Part shown: piece by piece, positions 11,054 through 23,170 of the stretch | Position numbering within the stretch: position 1 is the stretch's first letter | Layout of the letters: each line of letters starts with the position of its first letter | Assembly: GCA_025766275.1 (NCBI GenBank) | Contig: JAFKAC010000006.1 | Location: forward strand, 1,612,001-1,676,000 | Direction of reading: 5' to 3' | DNA length: 64,000 nucleotides | DNA from: Lactarius indigo | Taxonomy: Eukaryota > Basidiomycota > Agaricomycetes > Russulales > Russulaceae | Notes under the pieces: generated by a model | The model's database searches: none | What the model was told of the DNA's origin: nothing | What the model saw: the letters and a program-made list of their open reading frames with translations, nothing else | Program-made: the position numbers and the translations under genes

Positions 11054-11394
11054 TGTTGGAGTTGCAGCCACACACAACATGTAAGCATTGGAGACGTTCG
11101 GGCTGGCTGGACCAGCAACACAATATTCTCTAAGTTGAGCTCAGTTGCTTGACCGCAGTCTCAATTTTCTACTGCCTGAAATTTATTTTCACTCTACATA
11201 AATACTTCGTAGTCCTAGAGTACATACCTCAGCCGTTTCTCCCAAAACACTGAGGTTAGTAGTTCACTTTACTTCTTGTATTTTTACTTTACTTACTGTG
11301 TATTAGTCGTGCTTCCCGTGCTCCTACAGGTACATACACAATCCTATTAGCCGTTTCTCCCAAAACGCTGAGTCGCACTTCCCACACTCCTACA
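11054..11394 (+). repeat. 3' LTR of copia F
   Basis: 341 bp, matching 5737-6077; preceded by the purine tract ending at 11053 and followed by target copy GGCTT. Confidence 0.9.
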
Positions 11395-11399
11395 GGCTT

Positions 11400-13822
11400 C
11401 TGCGGTGGATAGCGCGACAAGCTCTTGTTTGCGAGAGCTCCACAAGATTGCACCTCTGTTGATGAGAAATGCGAAGCCAGAAATGGCTTGCTGATGGTCT
11501 TGTGAAGAACTGTCTGCATTGGTATATCCTATGAGTGCATGGCAATCTCCCCCATAAGTCAGTGCGTAAGCTCACATTCCAGCGAGATAGCGAAATATGT
11601 GCTTGACCACCTCCCAATGAGCCTCCCCCAGGTTCTCCAGAAATTGAGAAAGTGTTGAAACAGCGAATGATATATCTGGGTGAGTAGCCACAGATGCATA
11701 CATGAGGCTGCTGATGGCCTCCTGGTAAGGAACTTTGGCCATGCATGCTGCATCAGTCTTGTCTGCGGGTGCATCTTTGGTGGAGTAAGATATGCCTGGG
11801 ATCATGGGGGAATTGATGGGCTTAGCGTTGCCCAAGTTGAAATGCTTGATGATGGTGTCGACATAGGATTCCTGTGACAACGTGATAGTGTGCATGCCAT
11901 GGTCCCTAGTGATCTTGATACCCAGAAGCCAGTGAATGGGCCCTAGGTTGGTAATGGAGTGTCGCGCATTGATGCGCTTCTTGTATTCTTGAAGTGCCTC
12001 CCTCAAGCTACTCATGATAGCGCAATTGTCAACATGTATGGCAATAATAACTGGATGCTCGCCAGTGCAAGTGTGAAATACTCCAGGATCAACATCGCTA
12101 ACACAAAAGCTGAGATCAGCAAGAGTGCGCTTAAGTGTGTCATACCACTTTCACCTGGCCTGTTTGAGTCTGTACAGAGACTTCTGGAGGTGTTTGACTG
12201 TTCCTTCTTCGTCATCGTACCCAGGTGGATTCTGCATGTAAATGTCCTCTTCTGGACTGAGCTCTCTGTTGAGATATGCCCCATTGAAGTCGAAAGAGTC
12301 GATATCCCAATCCTGCTGCGTGGCAAGCATGAGGATGGTGTGGAAAGTGGTGAGCTTTGCAACCAGTGAATAGGTCTTGAAGTAGTTGGTCCTGTACACT
12401 TGCATGAAACCTTGTGCTACAAGGCGTGCCTTGTATTTGTCGATAGATCCATCCACCTTGTGTTTGATGTGGAAAACCCATTTGCTGCTGATGATATTTC
12501 TTCTGGATGGGCACTGCACCGTTTCCCAGGTGCCTGCATCTTCAAGAGTCTTCATCTCACGATCCATCGCCTGCTGCCATAAAGGCCAATCATGACAAGA
12601 TTGCACCTCGTTGACTGTTACTGGGTCGCCATGCATGTCGCTGATTGCCTCTGCAATGAGTGGTGTGACACCCGCTACAAATTTGCAGTCAGCGCCGAAA
12701 TCTGCGAAGTTATCAGTGAATGCAGCTCTTGCTCCGGCTTTCTTCCACCTCTTGGTGGGTCCTAGGTCTTCATCGTCTCCTCCATCAATCATGCCCTCAC
12801 CAGCTTCCAGCCTCTTCTTATAATCAGACACGGTTTGCTCTTGTGGCTTGAAGTGCAAGTTGCTTGAGCATAGCTGGGTTGTCCATCCAATGCACAAAAT
12901 TTTGTGGTCTTGTTATTACCTGCCGCAGGCATTGACTGATACTGGCCCAGCGGTGCTGGGTCCAGCTGTTCTTCAATGTCTTGTTCTTTATTATTGTTGT
13001 CGTCTTCATCTTCTGACGGTGGTAAGGCGATATCTTGAGGTTTAGGCGGTGCTTGCACTTGGATCAGCAGTATGGTAGGGGGAAGGGAAGAAGGTTGAGG
13101 GGGTGCCATGATGGAAGGGGTCTTGCCAGGTTGATTGGTGACTTGTGGGGCTTCGTATATTGTAACTGTTGTTGGTACGAATCAAACATTTTGTTTGACC
13201 AATACTGTGCTCTTGCCCAGCCAATATATCCTGTGAGCATGAGTACTATCTTTATTGTACCCAACCCAGTGGGCTTCAATTGCTTGCCCATCCAATTTTG
13301 AACCTGTGTCGGTGTGTACCCACACTCGTTGCCCCCATTCAGGCACCCCAGCCATGTTGGGCTTCTCTCCATAGAGACGTTCATAAGGTGTAGCATTGCC
13401 AAGTGCCCATGTTGATAAGCGGTTCTTGAGCCAAGTTGAGTATAAGGCCGCCTCGCCCCAGAGGTGCTTGGGGAGGTTGCTGTGATGAAGAATAGTGTGA
13501 ATGTGCTCCACAAGGCATCAGTTTAGCGACTTGGCCACCCCATTGTGCTGTGGGGTGTCATGAGTGGTCAGCTGACGCTCCGTACCTTGCTCCTTGAGGA
13601 AGTGGTCAAATTCGGCCCCAGTGTACTCCCCTCCATGATCCAAATGAAATTTCTTGATTTTTGCGCTGTGCTGAGTCTGTACCCAGGCCGCGAAATCCTT
13701 GTAAGCTTGCAAAGCTTTGCTCTTCGCATGCAGTAATTTGACGTGCATATAATGGGTATAATCATCTGTGAAAGTGATGTAGTAGCACCGTCCCCCAATA
13801 GTTTGTATCGGTGATGGCCCCC
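11400..13822 (-). pseudogene. Copia C Pol: integrase C-part, RT and start of RNase H
   Basis: Minus strand from the D insertion site to the F insertion site. Integrase: G-P-S-P-I-Q-T-I-G-G, T-D-D-Y-T-H-Y, D-H-G-G-E-Y-T and T-P-Q-H-N-G-V-A (13500-13820). RT: K-W-V-F-H-I-K-H-K-V-D-G-S-I-D-K-Y-K-A-R-L-V (about 12440-12480), A-Y-L-N-R-E-L, L-G-I-K-I-T, and P-D-I-S-F-A-V-S-T-L-S-Q-F (about 11640-11690). The catalytic motif reads H-V-D-N where V-D-D is expected (about 12040), a G-to-A type change. Several frame breaks separate the pieces. Decay is greater than in F, as expected for the host of the insertion. Confidence 0.85.
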
Positions 13823-14280
13823 TGTAACGCTGTCACAATGTTAGCTCGACTTGAGCTTGGAAGTAAGGCAACTGGACTTAGTGAATCATGTCAAAGATGT
13901 ATGGCATGAAGGCAATCCTAGATGTTCAAAGACACTAGGGACTTAGTGCACTTCAACAATGATGAAGGTGAACTTCTAGCAGAGGAAGGAGATGAGACAA
14001 GAAGTGACGATTGAAGAAGACCAAGATGGCGTATCTTGGTCTTCACATACCAGTTTAAATAGATAAGGAGCAGGCTTTCAAGCGCTGCTATGAGTCATTG
14101 TATTGTAGCATCCAACGTATCGTGTAAGTACCGCAATTCTAGTACTACTACTATCTGTACTAGGATTGAGTCATCCGTTACCTCCTAACTCCTACTGTAA
14201 ACCCCAAGTCCGTGACTAATATACCTTACTGCCATAGCCACAACCGGTACAGTAAGGGTCCAATGCGCACAACTGTAACA
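13823..14280 (-). repeat. 3' LTR of gypsy D
   Basis: 458 bp, TGTAACG...CTGTAACA on the plus strand (complement TGTTACAG...CGTTACA), matching 29489-29946. A related solo copy lies at 35057-35504. Confidence 0.9.
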
Positions 14281-14731
14281 TCACCCCCTTTTCAGCGTGA
14301 GACCCCAGACTCACTGAAAGTCTCGCGCTGGCCATGTAGACTGCTCATCGCTAATTCTCTCAAAGATGTTAGCCCTCTCCAACTGATAGATACAGTCTGT
14401 CTTGTTGTCCTTCACCGATAGCTGCATCACCTGGAGCTGGTGGATGCGAGCGGCGAGTCGCTCCTCTTTGTATGCTGCTGCCTGGTAGCGCGTCACCTCC
14501 GCAACCAGAGACTTGTCCCCTATGTGGTTGAGTGCACGGTTGGTGATCTTGTCCATGGTGAGGATGACCAGGTCCTTGTGGGCGATGTGGGCACGTCCCG
14601 CAGCTGACAGCATCAGGAAAGCATAGAGGGGTTTCCCATAGAGATGGGGGGAGCCAGGAATGAGTCCGAGCATGAAGGGGTTCGCACCTCCTACAATCTG
14701 TACATGGCTGGCGTTCCTCTCTACGCCGTTG

Positions 14732-15318
14732 TGTTACGATTTTCTTCGGACTCGTTCTTTCCTATGCTACTATTCCCTTCCTGATACTATACGAGCCCTG
14801 TACGATTACGCGGACTTTACGATTACCCAGTTCCTATCGCACGCCTTACTTATCGATGTTCCCTTCTGATAAAGTTTGACATGTGCTAGTTTCCAACTTG
14901 TTCCCACTCACACGTGACCCCGCGTGATTCGCCTTTATTCTTGATATATCCATGCCTTGTTCTCAATATGCCTATCCCTTTATTCCCTAACCTAGCGATG
15001 GCGCCATCTATTTGTAGTGGCCATACAGCGCAGCCTCTATTTAACCCTAGTCATACCTAGCTTGTACGGTAGACTAGACTTCTTGTGTAATACTACACTC
15101 GTCTACACGCGGACGCCTTTGTGCTTTCCCCTGTCTCAAGAACCCCCCCTTGTCTTTGCTAGGCCTTTGAGTCTTAGCCCTCCTCTACGATCCAAGTGAT
15201 TCATATCCTTGTGATCCTTGTGCATCATTCTTCTGAAGCCGAGCCTTAGGAGCTTGTGCTACCACATCTTGACTGACTTGGTACAGGTCGTACCTTACAC
15301 CCCTGTAGTGGCGTAACA
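14732..15318 (+). repeat. 5' LTR of gypsy E
   Basis: 587 bp, pairs with 22035-22621. Contains a possible TATA-like TATTTAACCC segment near 15038. Confidence 0.9.
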
Positions 15319-15345
15319 TTAAGTCTAGTCTCCCAGCTGCACACC

Positions 15346-16980
15346 GTGGCTCTCACCAGCCAAAGCCGAACTCAGTTTGTCCAGGAATACCTGGAACGAC
15401 ACCCACACGACGACCTCCGATCCTCCATCAAAGGAACTGCTCTTTGGAGGAACACCCCACACGACGAAGGATATTACGTCTACGATCCCAACAAGCTCTC
15501 CTACAAGCCAATTGAATATATCGAAGATCAACATATCTGGGCCTACATCGCCTATTCCAATTCCAAACGTTCCTGGTACTTGTATAAACCAGTCCCTGCC
15601 CACCTTGGACTAGGACCAGGAAAGGGGCATATCCAAGCCATCGACGCTGACTCAGATGTCGAAGAACCTGCATCAGAACCAGACTCCGAATCAGAAAACA
15701 ACCCCACTCTTACTCCTACCATCCAAAGACCGGTTGACTTCGCATCATATGCCAATATGTCCGCAACCCAACTCTCCGCCACCCTCACCACCGCCCAACC
15801 CACGGGAAGCTCCCAACTTGCAGGAACCTCGTCAGCGAATCCTGCAGGTAGTGGAGGACATCCTCTGGGAGGAAGTCTGCCAACAAGCGGAGGAGGCCCT
15901 GCGGGAAGCGCAGGAGGCCATCATGGAGGCGGTGCGCCTGGAGGTGGAGGCGGAGGCGGTGCGCCTGGAGGCGGAGTGGGCCCTGGAGGCACAGCCATTG
16001 GAGGAGCCCCAAACGGACGCCTCGGAGGAAACCCTCCCCCCGAATTCACCGGAGATCGCGAAGCCAGCCGAGCGTTCCTCAATGCCTTCTCTCTCTACAG
16101 AGGAATGAACCCGAATGTCCAACAACTTACTCTCCCTTATTCCCGAGCAATGACCTTGCTCTCTTACATACGAGGACCACTTGTGGACGACTGGGTAGAG
16201 GAACAAATCCAATGGCTTGTAGACCAATTAGCAGGTGGGGTGGCCATGAATGCAGAAAACCTCTGGAACACCATCGAAACACGCTTCATTCAAGCATACA
16301 CCGATACTACGCAACAGCAGAAAGCACAACACGCCATCCAAACCCTTAGGATGGAAAAAGAAGACATCGACACATACATCGCCAAATTTTCCAATCTGAC
16401 AAATAAGGCAGGATACAACAAAGACGAGGCCACGACTCTAGAAATATTCCAAAAAGGCTTACCAAATGCCCTTGTGGTCAATGCAATCAAATTCCACCAC
16501 CCAATAACGTGGGACGATTGGAAGGCGGCAGTCACCCTCCAACAAGCCGAATACCTTCTCCTTAAAGACAAACTCACCAAGGGGAAGAACGACAAGAGAG
16601 GTGGAGCCTCTCGCGATCAATGGCTGTCCACCCTAAACAAGAATAGGGACCCGAACGCCATGGATGTCAGCCGCACTCGAGCCCACGCCGCAATGACAGA
16701 TGATGAAAAGAAGCAACTCCAAAAAGAAGGAAGATGTTTCCGCTGCCGGGGACAAGGCCACATTTCCCGTTTCTGCCCACAGAAACCTGTGGCAGCAGCC
16801 AAGGTTGTGGATACCACCACCCCAACAACAGCCACAATCTCTATGACAGCCTCACGACCCCTCTCCAATGAAGAACAAGCCGAGGCGCAGGTGGCTGCCC
16901 TCTTCGCTCAAAGCCCTGAAGTCCGCGAACTCATGGTGGACAAACTATTTGGGCAGAAAAAGGATTTTCTGAACGCTTGA
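15346..16980 (+). CDS. Gypsy E Gag with CCHC zinc knuckle
   Basis: Open frame of about 544 codons. A Gly/Ala-rich low-complexity stretch (about 15840-16020) is followed by the retrotransposon Gag fold (F-T-G-D-R-E-A-S-R-A-F-L, W-F/V-based helices, L-P-N-A-L-V-V-N-A) and a C-F-R-C-R-G-Q-G-H-I-S-R-F-C knuckle at 16737-16778. The frame opens at a GTG rather than an ATG, so the true start may be upstream or at an internal ATG. It overlaps pol, which lies one base back (-1); an A-rich run near 16955 (CAGAAAAAGG) could serve as a slippage site. Structural protein of the particle. Confidence 0.85.
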   Translation: MALTSQSRTQFVQEYLERHPHDDLRSSIKGTALWRNTPHDEGYYVYDPNKLSYKPIEYIEDQHIWAYIAYSNSKRSWYLYKPVPAHLGLGPGKGHIQAIDADSDVEEPASEPDSESENNPTLTPTIQRPVDFASYANMSATQLSATLTTAQPTGSSQLAGTSSANPAGSGGHPLGGSLPTSGGGPAGSAGGHHGGGAPGGGGGGGAPGGGVGPGGTAIGGAPNGRLGGNPPPEFTGDREASRAFLNAFSLYRGMNPNVQQLTLPYSRAMTLLSYIRGPLVDDWVEEQIQWLVDQLAGGVAMNAENLWNTIETRFIQAYTDTTQQQKAQHAIQTLRMEKEDIDTYIAKFSNLTNKAGYNKDEATTLEIFQKGLPNALVVNAIKFHHPITWDDWKAAVTLQQAEYLLLKDKLTKGKNDKRGGASRDQWLSTLNKNRDPNAMDVSRTRAHAAMTDDEKKQLQKEGRCFRCRGQGHISRFCPQKPVAAAKVVDTTTPTTATISMTASRPLSNEEQAEAQVAALFAQSPEVRELMVDKLFGQKKDFLNA

Positions 16981-19900
16981 ACCCGGCAGCCTGGGCTAGA
17001 GCATTACAACTTAGCGTGTACAATAGCAGATTTCGATCTATGCGAATTCCAGTACTTTTCAAGTCTGCACACGCGACGGCCAAACGAAATGTCCTCATCG
17101 ACTCTGGAGCAACCGACAATTTCATAAGCGCAAACCTCTTAAAACGATTAAAGATTGCCTGGTTAGCCACCGAAAGACCCATCAAAATATGGAATGTAGA
17201 TGGAACCCACAACCAAGGAGGGGAAATTACCTCCTTTACCGACCTAACCGTTAAGACTGGAGGAAAAATCCAGAACCTCCGGTTCCTTATCACCAACCTA
17301 GGGAATGACGAAGTCATCCTTGGGTATCCCTGGTTCACTGCCTTCGAACCGAAATTCCACTGGCGAGATGCCACTTTGGACGAGGAGTTCCAACCAGTGG
17401 TCGTCACTAGCCTTAACTTGTCAGACGAAGCCATGCCTACGGAAGCTACCATTAAGGCATTGGAGGCGTATCAACTTGACGAGTTGGCCTGGGAACAATT
17501 GGAAAATGAAGAAGCACTGCATATCTGACTGCGAAAGACGACGACAGCATTGGAATTAGCACAACAAGAAGCTGCCAAGAAGCCTCCAAAGACCTTCGAA
17601 GAAATGGTCCCTGAAGAATACAGAAGACATTGCAAGGTGTTTAGTGAAGAAGCTTCCCAACGTTTCCCTCCATCACAGACTTGGGACCACGCCATTGATC
17701 TTGTCCCGAACGCCCCCAAAACCATGGACTGTAAAGTGTATCCGCTCACAGTCCCCGAAACCGAGAAGCTATCAGAATTCGTAACAGAACACCTGGACAA
17801 AAAATACATACAGCCATCAAAATCCCCTTACATGTCCCCCTTTTTCTTTATCAAAAAAAAGGACGGAAAGTTATGGCCAGTACAAGATTATCGCCGACTC
17901 AATGAACTCACCGTAAAGAACCACTACCTGCTCCCCCTAATTCCTGAGCTCATTGATCAGATCCGGGAAGCGCGGCTTTATTCTAAGCTAGACATACAAT
18001 GGGGATACAATAACATTCGAATCAAACCAGGTGACGAATGGAAAGCGGTGTTCAAGACTAATCAGGGACTATTCGAACCATGGGTCATGTTCTTCGGTCT
18101 CACCAACTCCCCTAGTACCTTCCAAACCATGATGGACACCATATTCTGGGAACTGGTGTTAACTGGAGAAGTCATCATTTATATGGATGACATTTTAATT
18201 GCTACTGCAGACAATCACGCCCACCACAGACAAGTATTACACCATGTTCTAGACCTCTGCAATGAACACAACCTATACATCAAACCGGAAAAATGTGTAT
18301 TCGAAGTCTACGAAGTGGAGTATCTAGGGCTAATCATTGGACACGGCAAGTTACGAATGGACCCTGTCAAAGTACAAGGGATATGAGACTGGAAGCCCCC
18401 GAAATCCCTGAAAGAAGTACGAGCCTTTCTAGGCTTCTGCAATTTCTACCGACGATTCATAAGGGGATTCTCCACAATAGCAAGACCGCTCCACAACCTT
18501 ACAAAGAAGGACGTACCCTGGGAATGGACAGACACTAGACAAGAAGCCTTTGATACCATCAAGAAAAGAATTAGCTCCAAACCGGTACTTCTATTCCCAA
18601 AACTAGACCAACCCTTCGAAATCGAAGTGGACGCTTCCAGCTACACCCTAGGAGTGGTGCTAAACCAAAAGGGAGAAGACCAGAAAATACACCCGGTTGC
18701 ATTCTACTCCGAGTCGCTGACAGAGACAGAATGCAATTATGATATCTATGACAGAGAACTACTGGCCATCGTCAAAGCCCTACGAACCTGGCGCACATAT
18801 TTGATCGGCTCTCCCTATTTAATAACCATTCACACAGACCACGCCAACCTTCAATACTGGAAGGAACCAAGAAAGATCAGTCGACGCGTGGCACGGGAGT
18901 TCCAAGAACTTTTGAAATACAATTTCATACTAAAACACATCCTAGGCACCAAAAATACCCAAGCGGACTCTCTATCGAGACGCCCTGACTACGACAATGG
19001 AACAACAGACAACGATCACGTCACAGTACTACCAGAAGAAGTGTTCCTGAAAGTCACCCAAACATCCATGCACGACATGGACATATGGACCCAGATTACT
19101 CAAAATATGGAAGAAGCTGCAGTACTCCCATGGGTTGAACCCCATAACCTAAAAAAGCACGACGGCTTATGGTGGAAAGGCGACGCCCTCATTGTTGTGG
19201 GAAACAACAATCTTAAATGGGGGGTAATCACCTTTTTCCACAATACCCCAAGTGCAGGACACCCAGGAATTGCAAACACCCTGGAATTAGTACGATGCGA
19301 CTTCTGGTGGCCAAACATGCGAAAGGACGTGGAAGCATACGTCAAAGGATGTGCCACATGCCAAAGCAACAAAGTCAATCCCCATCGACAAAAGCCACAT
19401 CTATTCCCCATCACCACAGACCCATCAGCCGAACCCTTCGAAGTAGTGGCAATGGACTTCATAGTCAAACTCCCTGTATCACACGGATTCGACTCAATTC
19501 TCACTATCACCAATCATGACTGTTCGAAGGCGGCAATATTTATCCCTTGCAACAAAACCATAACGTCGGAAGGAGTGGCCAAACTCTATCTTCAACACGT
19601 ATACCCCCATTATGGCCTACCCCGAAAGATCATATCCGATCAAGACCCTCGATTCGCATCCACCTTCATGAGGCAGCTGTGTAACACCCTAGGGATACAA
19701 CAAAACATATCATCAGCATACCACCCCCAGACCGACGGCCAGTCAGAACGCACCAACCAATGGCTGGAACAATATTTACGACACTGGTGCAACGTGAGGC
19801 AAGACAATTGGGCGGAAGTTCTACCTATGGCACAATTCGCGCATAATTCCTGGACGAATGCCACAACCAAACACTCCCCATTCTCGCTCCTTATGGGATG

Positions 19901-20510
19901 GGAGCCACGAACAACATGGAACCCCAAACCGTCAAGCTGCCCAGCAGTAGACCAACGATTGGAAGAGCTATTGATTCTCAGACAGCACGCCCAGGACAGC
20001 ATCAAGCACACACAACACCTCATGACACAACGAGGCAAGACAAAATTCACACCTTATCAACAAGGAGATCAGGTATGGCTAGAAGGGACGAACCTCCGTA
20101 CCTTCTATCCCACAAGCAAACTCGCCCCAAAGAGATATGGACCATTCAAGATAACCAAGGTTCTATCAGACGTTTCCTACGAACTCCAACTTCCTGCAAC
20201 ATGGAAGATTCACCCCATATTCCACGCGAACCTTCTCACACCATATAGGGAAACGGAAATGCATGGAGCGAACTTCACCCGACCTCCCCCTGACCTTATC
20301 AACAGGGAAGAGGAGTATGAAGTGGAGCGCATTGAAGACGCTCAGGCACGAGGACGAGGGTGTAAACTCCACTTCCTGGTTAAGTGGAAGGGATTCCCCA
20401 CGAGTGACAATACGTGGGAACCTGCGACCAACCTAACACATGCCAGAGACGCAATCAGAGACTACTACCGATTATATCCATCCACCGAAGGGGCTGGACG
20501 AAAGATATAA
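16977..20510 (+). pseudogene. Gypsy E Pol: protease, RT, RNase H, integrase, chromodomain
   Basis: One frame with two in-frame TGA codons (17526 and 18384), the second where arginine CGA is expected. Protease L-I-D-S-G-A-T (about 17095); RT with V-Q-D-Y-R-R-L-N, F-G-L-T-N-S-P and catalytic Y-M-D-D (about 18180); RNase H E-V-D-A-S-S-Y-T-L-G and N-T-Q-A-D-S-L-S-R; integrase zinc site H-P-G...C-A-T-C-Q and D-D-E core (A-M-D-F; S-D-Q-D-P-R-F; G-Q-S-E-R-T-N, 19450-19760); C-terminal chromodomain with E-E-Y-E-V-E-R-I and F-L-V-K-W-K-G-F (20315-20395), which directs integration to marked chromatin in chromoviruses. Catalytic residues are intact, so only the two TGA codons block it. Confidence 0.9.
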
Positions 20511-20548
20511 GGACCCTCCGACCAACCTCCCCCCCCAGCAACAACACG

Positions 20549-22000
20549 ATGACAGACACACCAGTATCCAACACCACCCTCATCAACATCCTCAGCAACC
20601 CCCAGCTTGAAGCCGCCCTCGAACGAGGGATTGTGACCATCGACATCTCCGACATCCCACACCTATCACCACCACCAGCCATTCCCCAATCCCCCCGATC
20701 TACTATGACCATCAACCCTGTCCCCATCATACCCCGTACTCCAGAACGAGAACCTGGAGAACTCACCCCATCAACACCAGAGGAAGGACAATACTCCCCC
20801 ACTCCCCCACCTGAACCACCCACACTGTCACCACCACTATCTTCACCCTCTACCCCACCACCACCACTTGAACCCTTTACCCCCATTCGCGTCCACACCC
20901 CCATCGATTACGATCGACCTGACTCACCCCCTGAAGATACTGACGACCCCGGCGCCCCCTTCTTCCTAAACGTACAAGGCACCCCGAAGTTCTACCCACT
21001 ACAAATCCCACTACCTGATGGAGGATCCAATACTGCGAAGTATATTTACTATCACAAGGGATTCACTGAGGTAGTAGGAACAATGGGCGCTAGGCAACCA
21101 CATTATGGAGAAATGGTCTACCTCTCATCACTTAGGCCTAATGTCTTGGCACCTCCCTTTACAGCGGAGCAGCTCCAGTTCTTCAACCCCCACGACATCT
21201 GCGCTTGCGCTCTCGATGAAACCCTCATCGAACTCAACTCCCCAAGACTCACAGCCGAGGTCACTAGATTACGCACTGGGCTCCTTGCACTCAAGGAAAT
21301 TGACGAAAAGTGCGAGAAGCTAGAGGAAGATGCGCATAAATTACGGTCGGAAAGGCTCACGGTGGACCTTATGCTAGCCAGCACCAAGAGACAACTCCAA
21401 TATGCAGGGGCCCTCGCCACCATCAGCAATGAATACGCACGTATGACGGCGCTCCCAGCTCCGCTCCGACACTCACGCTATGCCATTCCCTTTTCCCCTC
21501 GTCGTAGAGGACCATTAGAATTTCCCCGCCTCGCCGACAAACCCCATCGATGACAGTGCTACCACTGCAACAGCCCCCACCATCTCGTACACGACTGCCC
21601 TACTCGACCACGACCAGCTTGCTGACACTGCCAAAGTCAAGAACACCAGTCTTATTGGTGTATCTTTCATCGCGCAGGAATGGTCGCTGAAGTCATCACC
21701 ACCTCCCAAGCAGAAGAACGTATTCGACAGGCAATAACTACTGAGGCGACCACCTCCTTTACTGTCCCAGAACCACCGACAGTTGCCACTGAGACTCAAG
21801 GAAGGTGGTGCGGACGATGCTTCCACACCAATGCTGACCATGACAAGATCCAGTGCCCACAGTATGAACTGTGCTGCAAGTGTGGAAAATGCGGGCCTCT
21901 CTTCTTCCTCAAAACCCACTACTGCCGACTAGACATCTCCCTGTGGCCAGAGAATGACCTCGATGCCGACATTTACAACCTTGTTGACCCGGAGACCTGA
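20549..22000 (+). pseudogene. Third ORF of gypsy E: Pro-rich, coiled coil, zinc clusters
   Basis: Begins with an ATG 38 bp after the pol stop and runs in one frame to 22000, 35 bp before the 3' LTR, with only two TGA stops (21551 and 21626). About 480 codons: a Thr/Ser start, a Pro/Ser/Thr-rich stretch (about 20650-20950), a conserved-looking block with F-Y-P-L-Q-I-P-L-P-D-G and R-Q-P-H-Y (about 20990-21105), a charged coiled coil (about 21240-21420), a retroviral-type C-Y-H-C-N-S-P-H-H-L-V-H-D-C knuckle (21557-21598) and further Cys/His pairs to 21930. It occupies the env position but has no signal peptide or membrane span. A nucleic-acid-binding accessory protein is an inference from the knuckle. 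Confidence 0.7.
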
Positions 22001-22034
22001 AGTCAAGGTGTCTTCAGGCCAAGACGGGGGGTAA

Positions 22035-22621
22035 TGTTACAATTTTCTTCGGACTCGTTCTTTCCTATGCTACTATTCCCTTCCTGATACTATACGAGCC
22101 CTGTACGATTACGCGGACTTTACGATTACCCAGTTCCTATCGCGCGCCTTACTTATCGATGTTCCCTTCTGATAAAGTTCAACATGTGCTAGTTTCCAAC
22201 TTGTTCCCACTCACACGTGACCCCGCGTGATTCGCCTTTATTCTTGATATATCCATGCCTTGTTCTCAATATGCCTATCCCTTTATTCCCTAACCTAGCG
22301 ATGGCGCCATCTATTTGTAGTGGCCATACAGCGCAGCCTCTATTTAACCCTAGTCATACCTAGCTTGTACGGTAGACTAGACTTCTTGTGTAATACTACA
22401 CTCGTCTACATGCGGACACCTTTGTGCTTTCCCCTGTCTCAAGAACCCCCCCTTGTCTTTGCTAGGCCTTTGAGTCTTAGCCCTCCTCTACGATCCAAGT
22501 GATTCATATCCTTGTGATCCTTGTGCATCATTCTTCTGAAGCCGAGCCTTAGGAGCTTGTGCTACCGCATCTTGACTGACTTGGTACAGGTCTTACCTTA
22601 CGCCCCTGTAGTGGCGTAACA
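22035..22621 (+). repeat. 3' LTR of gypsy E
   Basis: 587 bp, nearly identical to 14732-15318; followed by target copy CATTG. Confidence 0.9.
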
Positions 22622-23170
22622 CATTGGGTCCAGTGATGGGGACGTGAATGTAATGGGGCTGTCGATTTGCCCTGAACCCTTCAGGTGCAAGGACCTGTGC
22701 AGGGTCGTTGTTGTGTGTGATGGGGGTATGTAATGCGATGCTGGGCAGTCGCACACGTCCTCGAGACATGGTGGTTCCGTCGGTGTGAATGAGCCATGGG
22801 GTGATTTGGGGATTAGTAGGGTGGCTGTGCGTTCGAAGGAGGGGATGTCTGACTGGGTAGTAATCTCCATCCTCAGCGTGAACTTTGTTGTCAGGTAGCG
22901 CTGCCATCACTGCTGCAACTTGCTCAATCTCCTCTGCGCTAAGCGCAACTGTTCGTTGGCCCACTCCTTTGCCACTCTCTGCCAATCCTCCACTGCTTCT
23001 AACTCCTGTTGGGTCTTTGAGGGGGTGGTTGGCCGGGAGAATTCCCCATGTGCCGATGAGGTTGTCACCTGGGGGGATGACCGTGATGGGCTTGCAATTG
23101 CCATTGTTATCTCTGAAGATGTGAGTGATGGCATGCTGCTCATTGTTGGGCTGGTGAGTCGGGTCGGGGA

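Larger units (their letters stand above)
5737..11394 (+). mobile_element. Ty1/copia element F, complete, inserted in C
   Basis: Full-length copia element. LTRs are 341 bp each (5737-6077, 11054-11394; TGTTGG...CTACA), flanked by a perfect 5-bp duplication GGCTT (5732-5736, 11395-11399). The site after the 5' LTR (GATTATGAGACCTG) resembles a half-initiator-tRNA primer site, as used by copia/Ty5-type elements; a GAGGGGGCA purine tract precedes the 3' LTR. Internal order is gag, CCHC, protease, integrase, RT, RNase H, as in copia. It is inactive: three TGA codons in pol, an RT site reading YVND, and a 687-bp solo LTR at 7592-8278. Confidence 0.95.
14732..22621 (+). mobile_element. Ty3/gypsy element E (chromovirus), youngest insertion, in D
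   Basis: 7,890 bp with 587-bp LTRs (14732-15318, 22035-22621; TGTTAC...GTAACA) that differ at only about ten positions by eye. Flanks are CGTTG (14727-14731) and CATTG (22622-22626), a 5-bp duplication with one CpG-type transition. A GACGGGGGGTAA purine tract precedes the 3' LTR. Coding order is gag, PR-RT-RH-IN-chromodomain, then a separate third ORF. It is the most intact element in the window: gag is open and pol has only two TGA stops. Primer site not identified. Confidence 0.95.

Noticed and set aside
20549..22000. Envelope gene (retrovirus-like)
   Set aside because: No signal peptide, membrane anchor or glycosylation-rich ectodomain; the Cys clusters are zinc-knuckle type.
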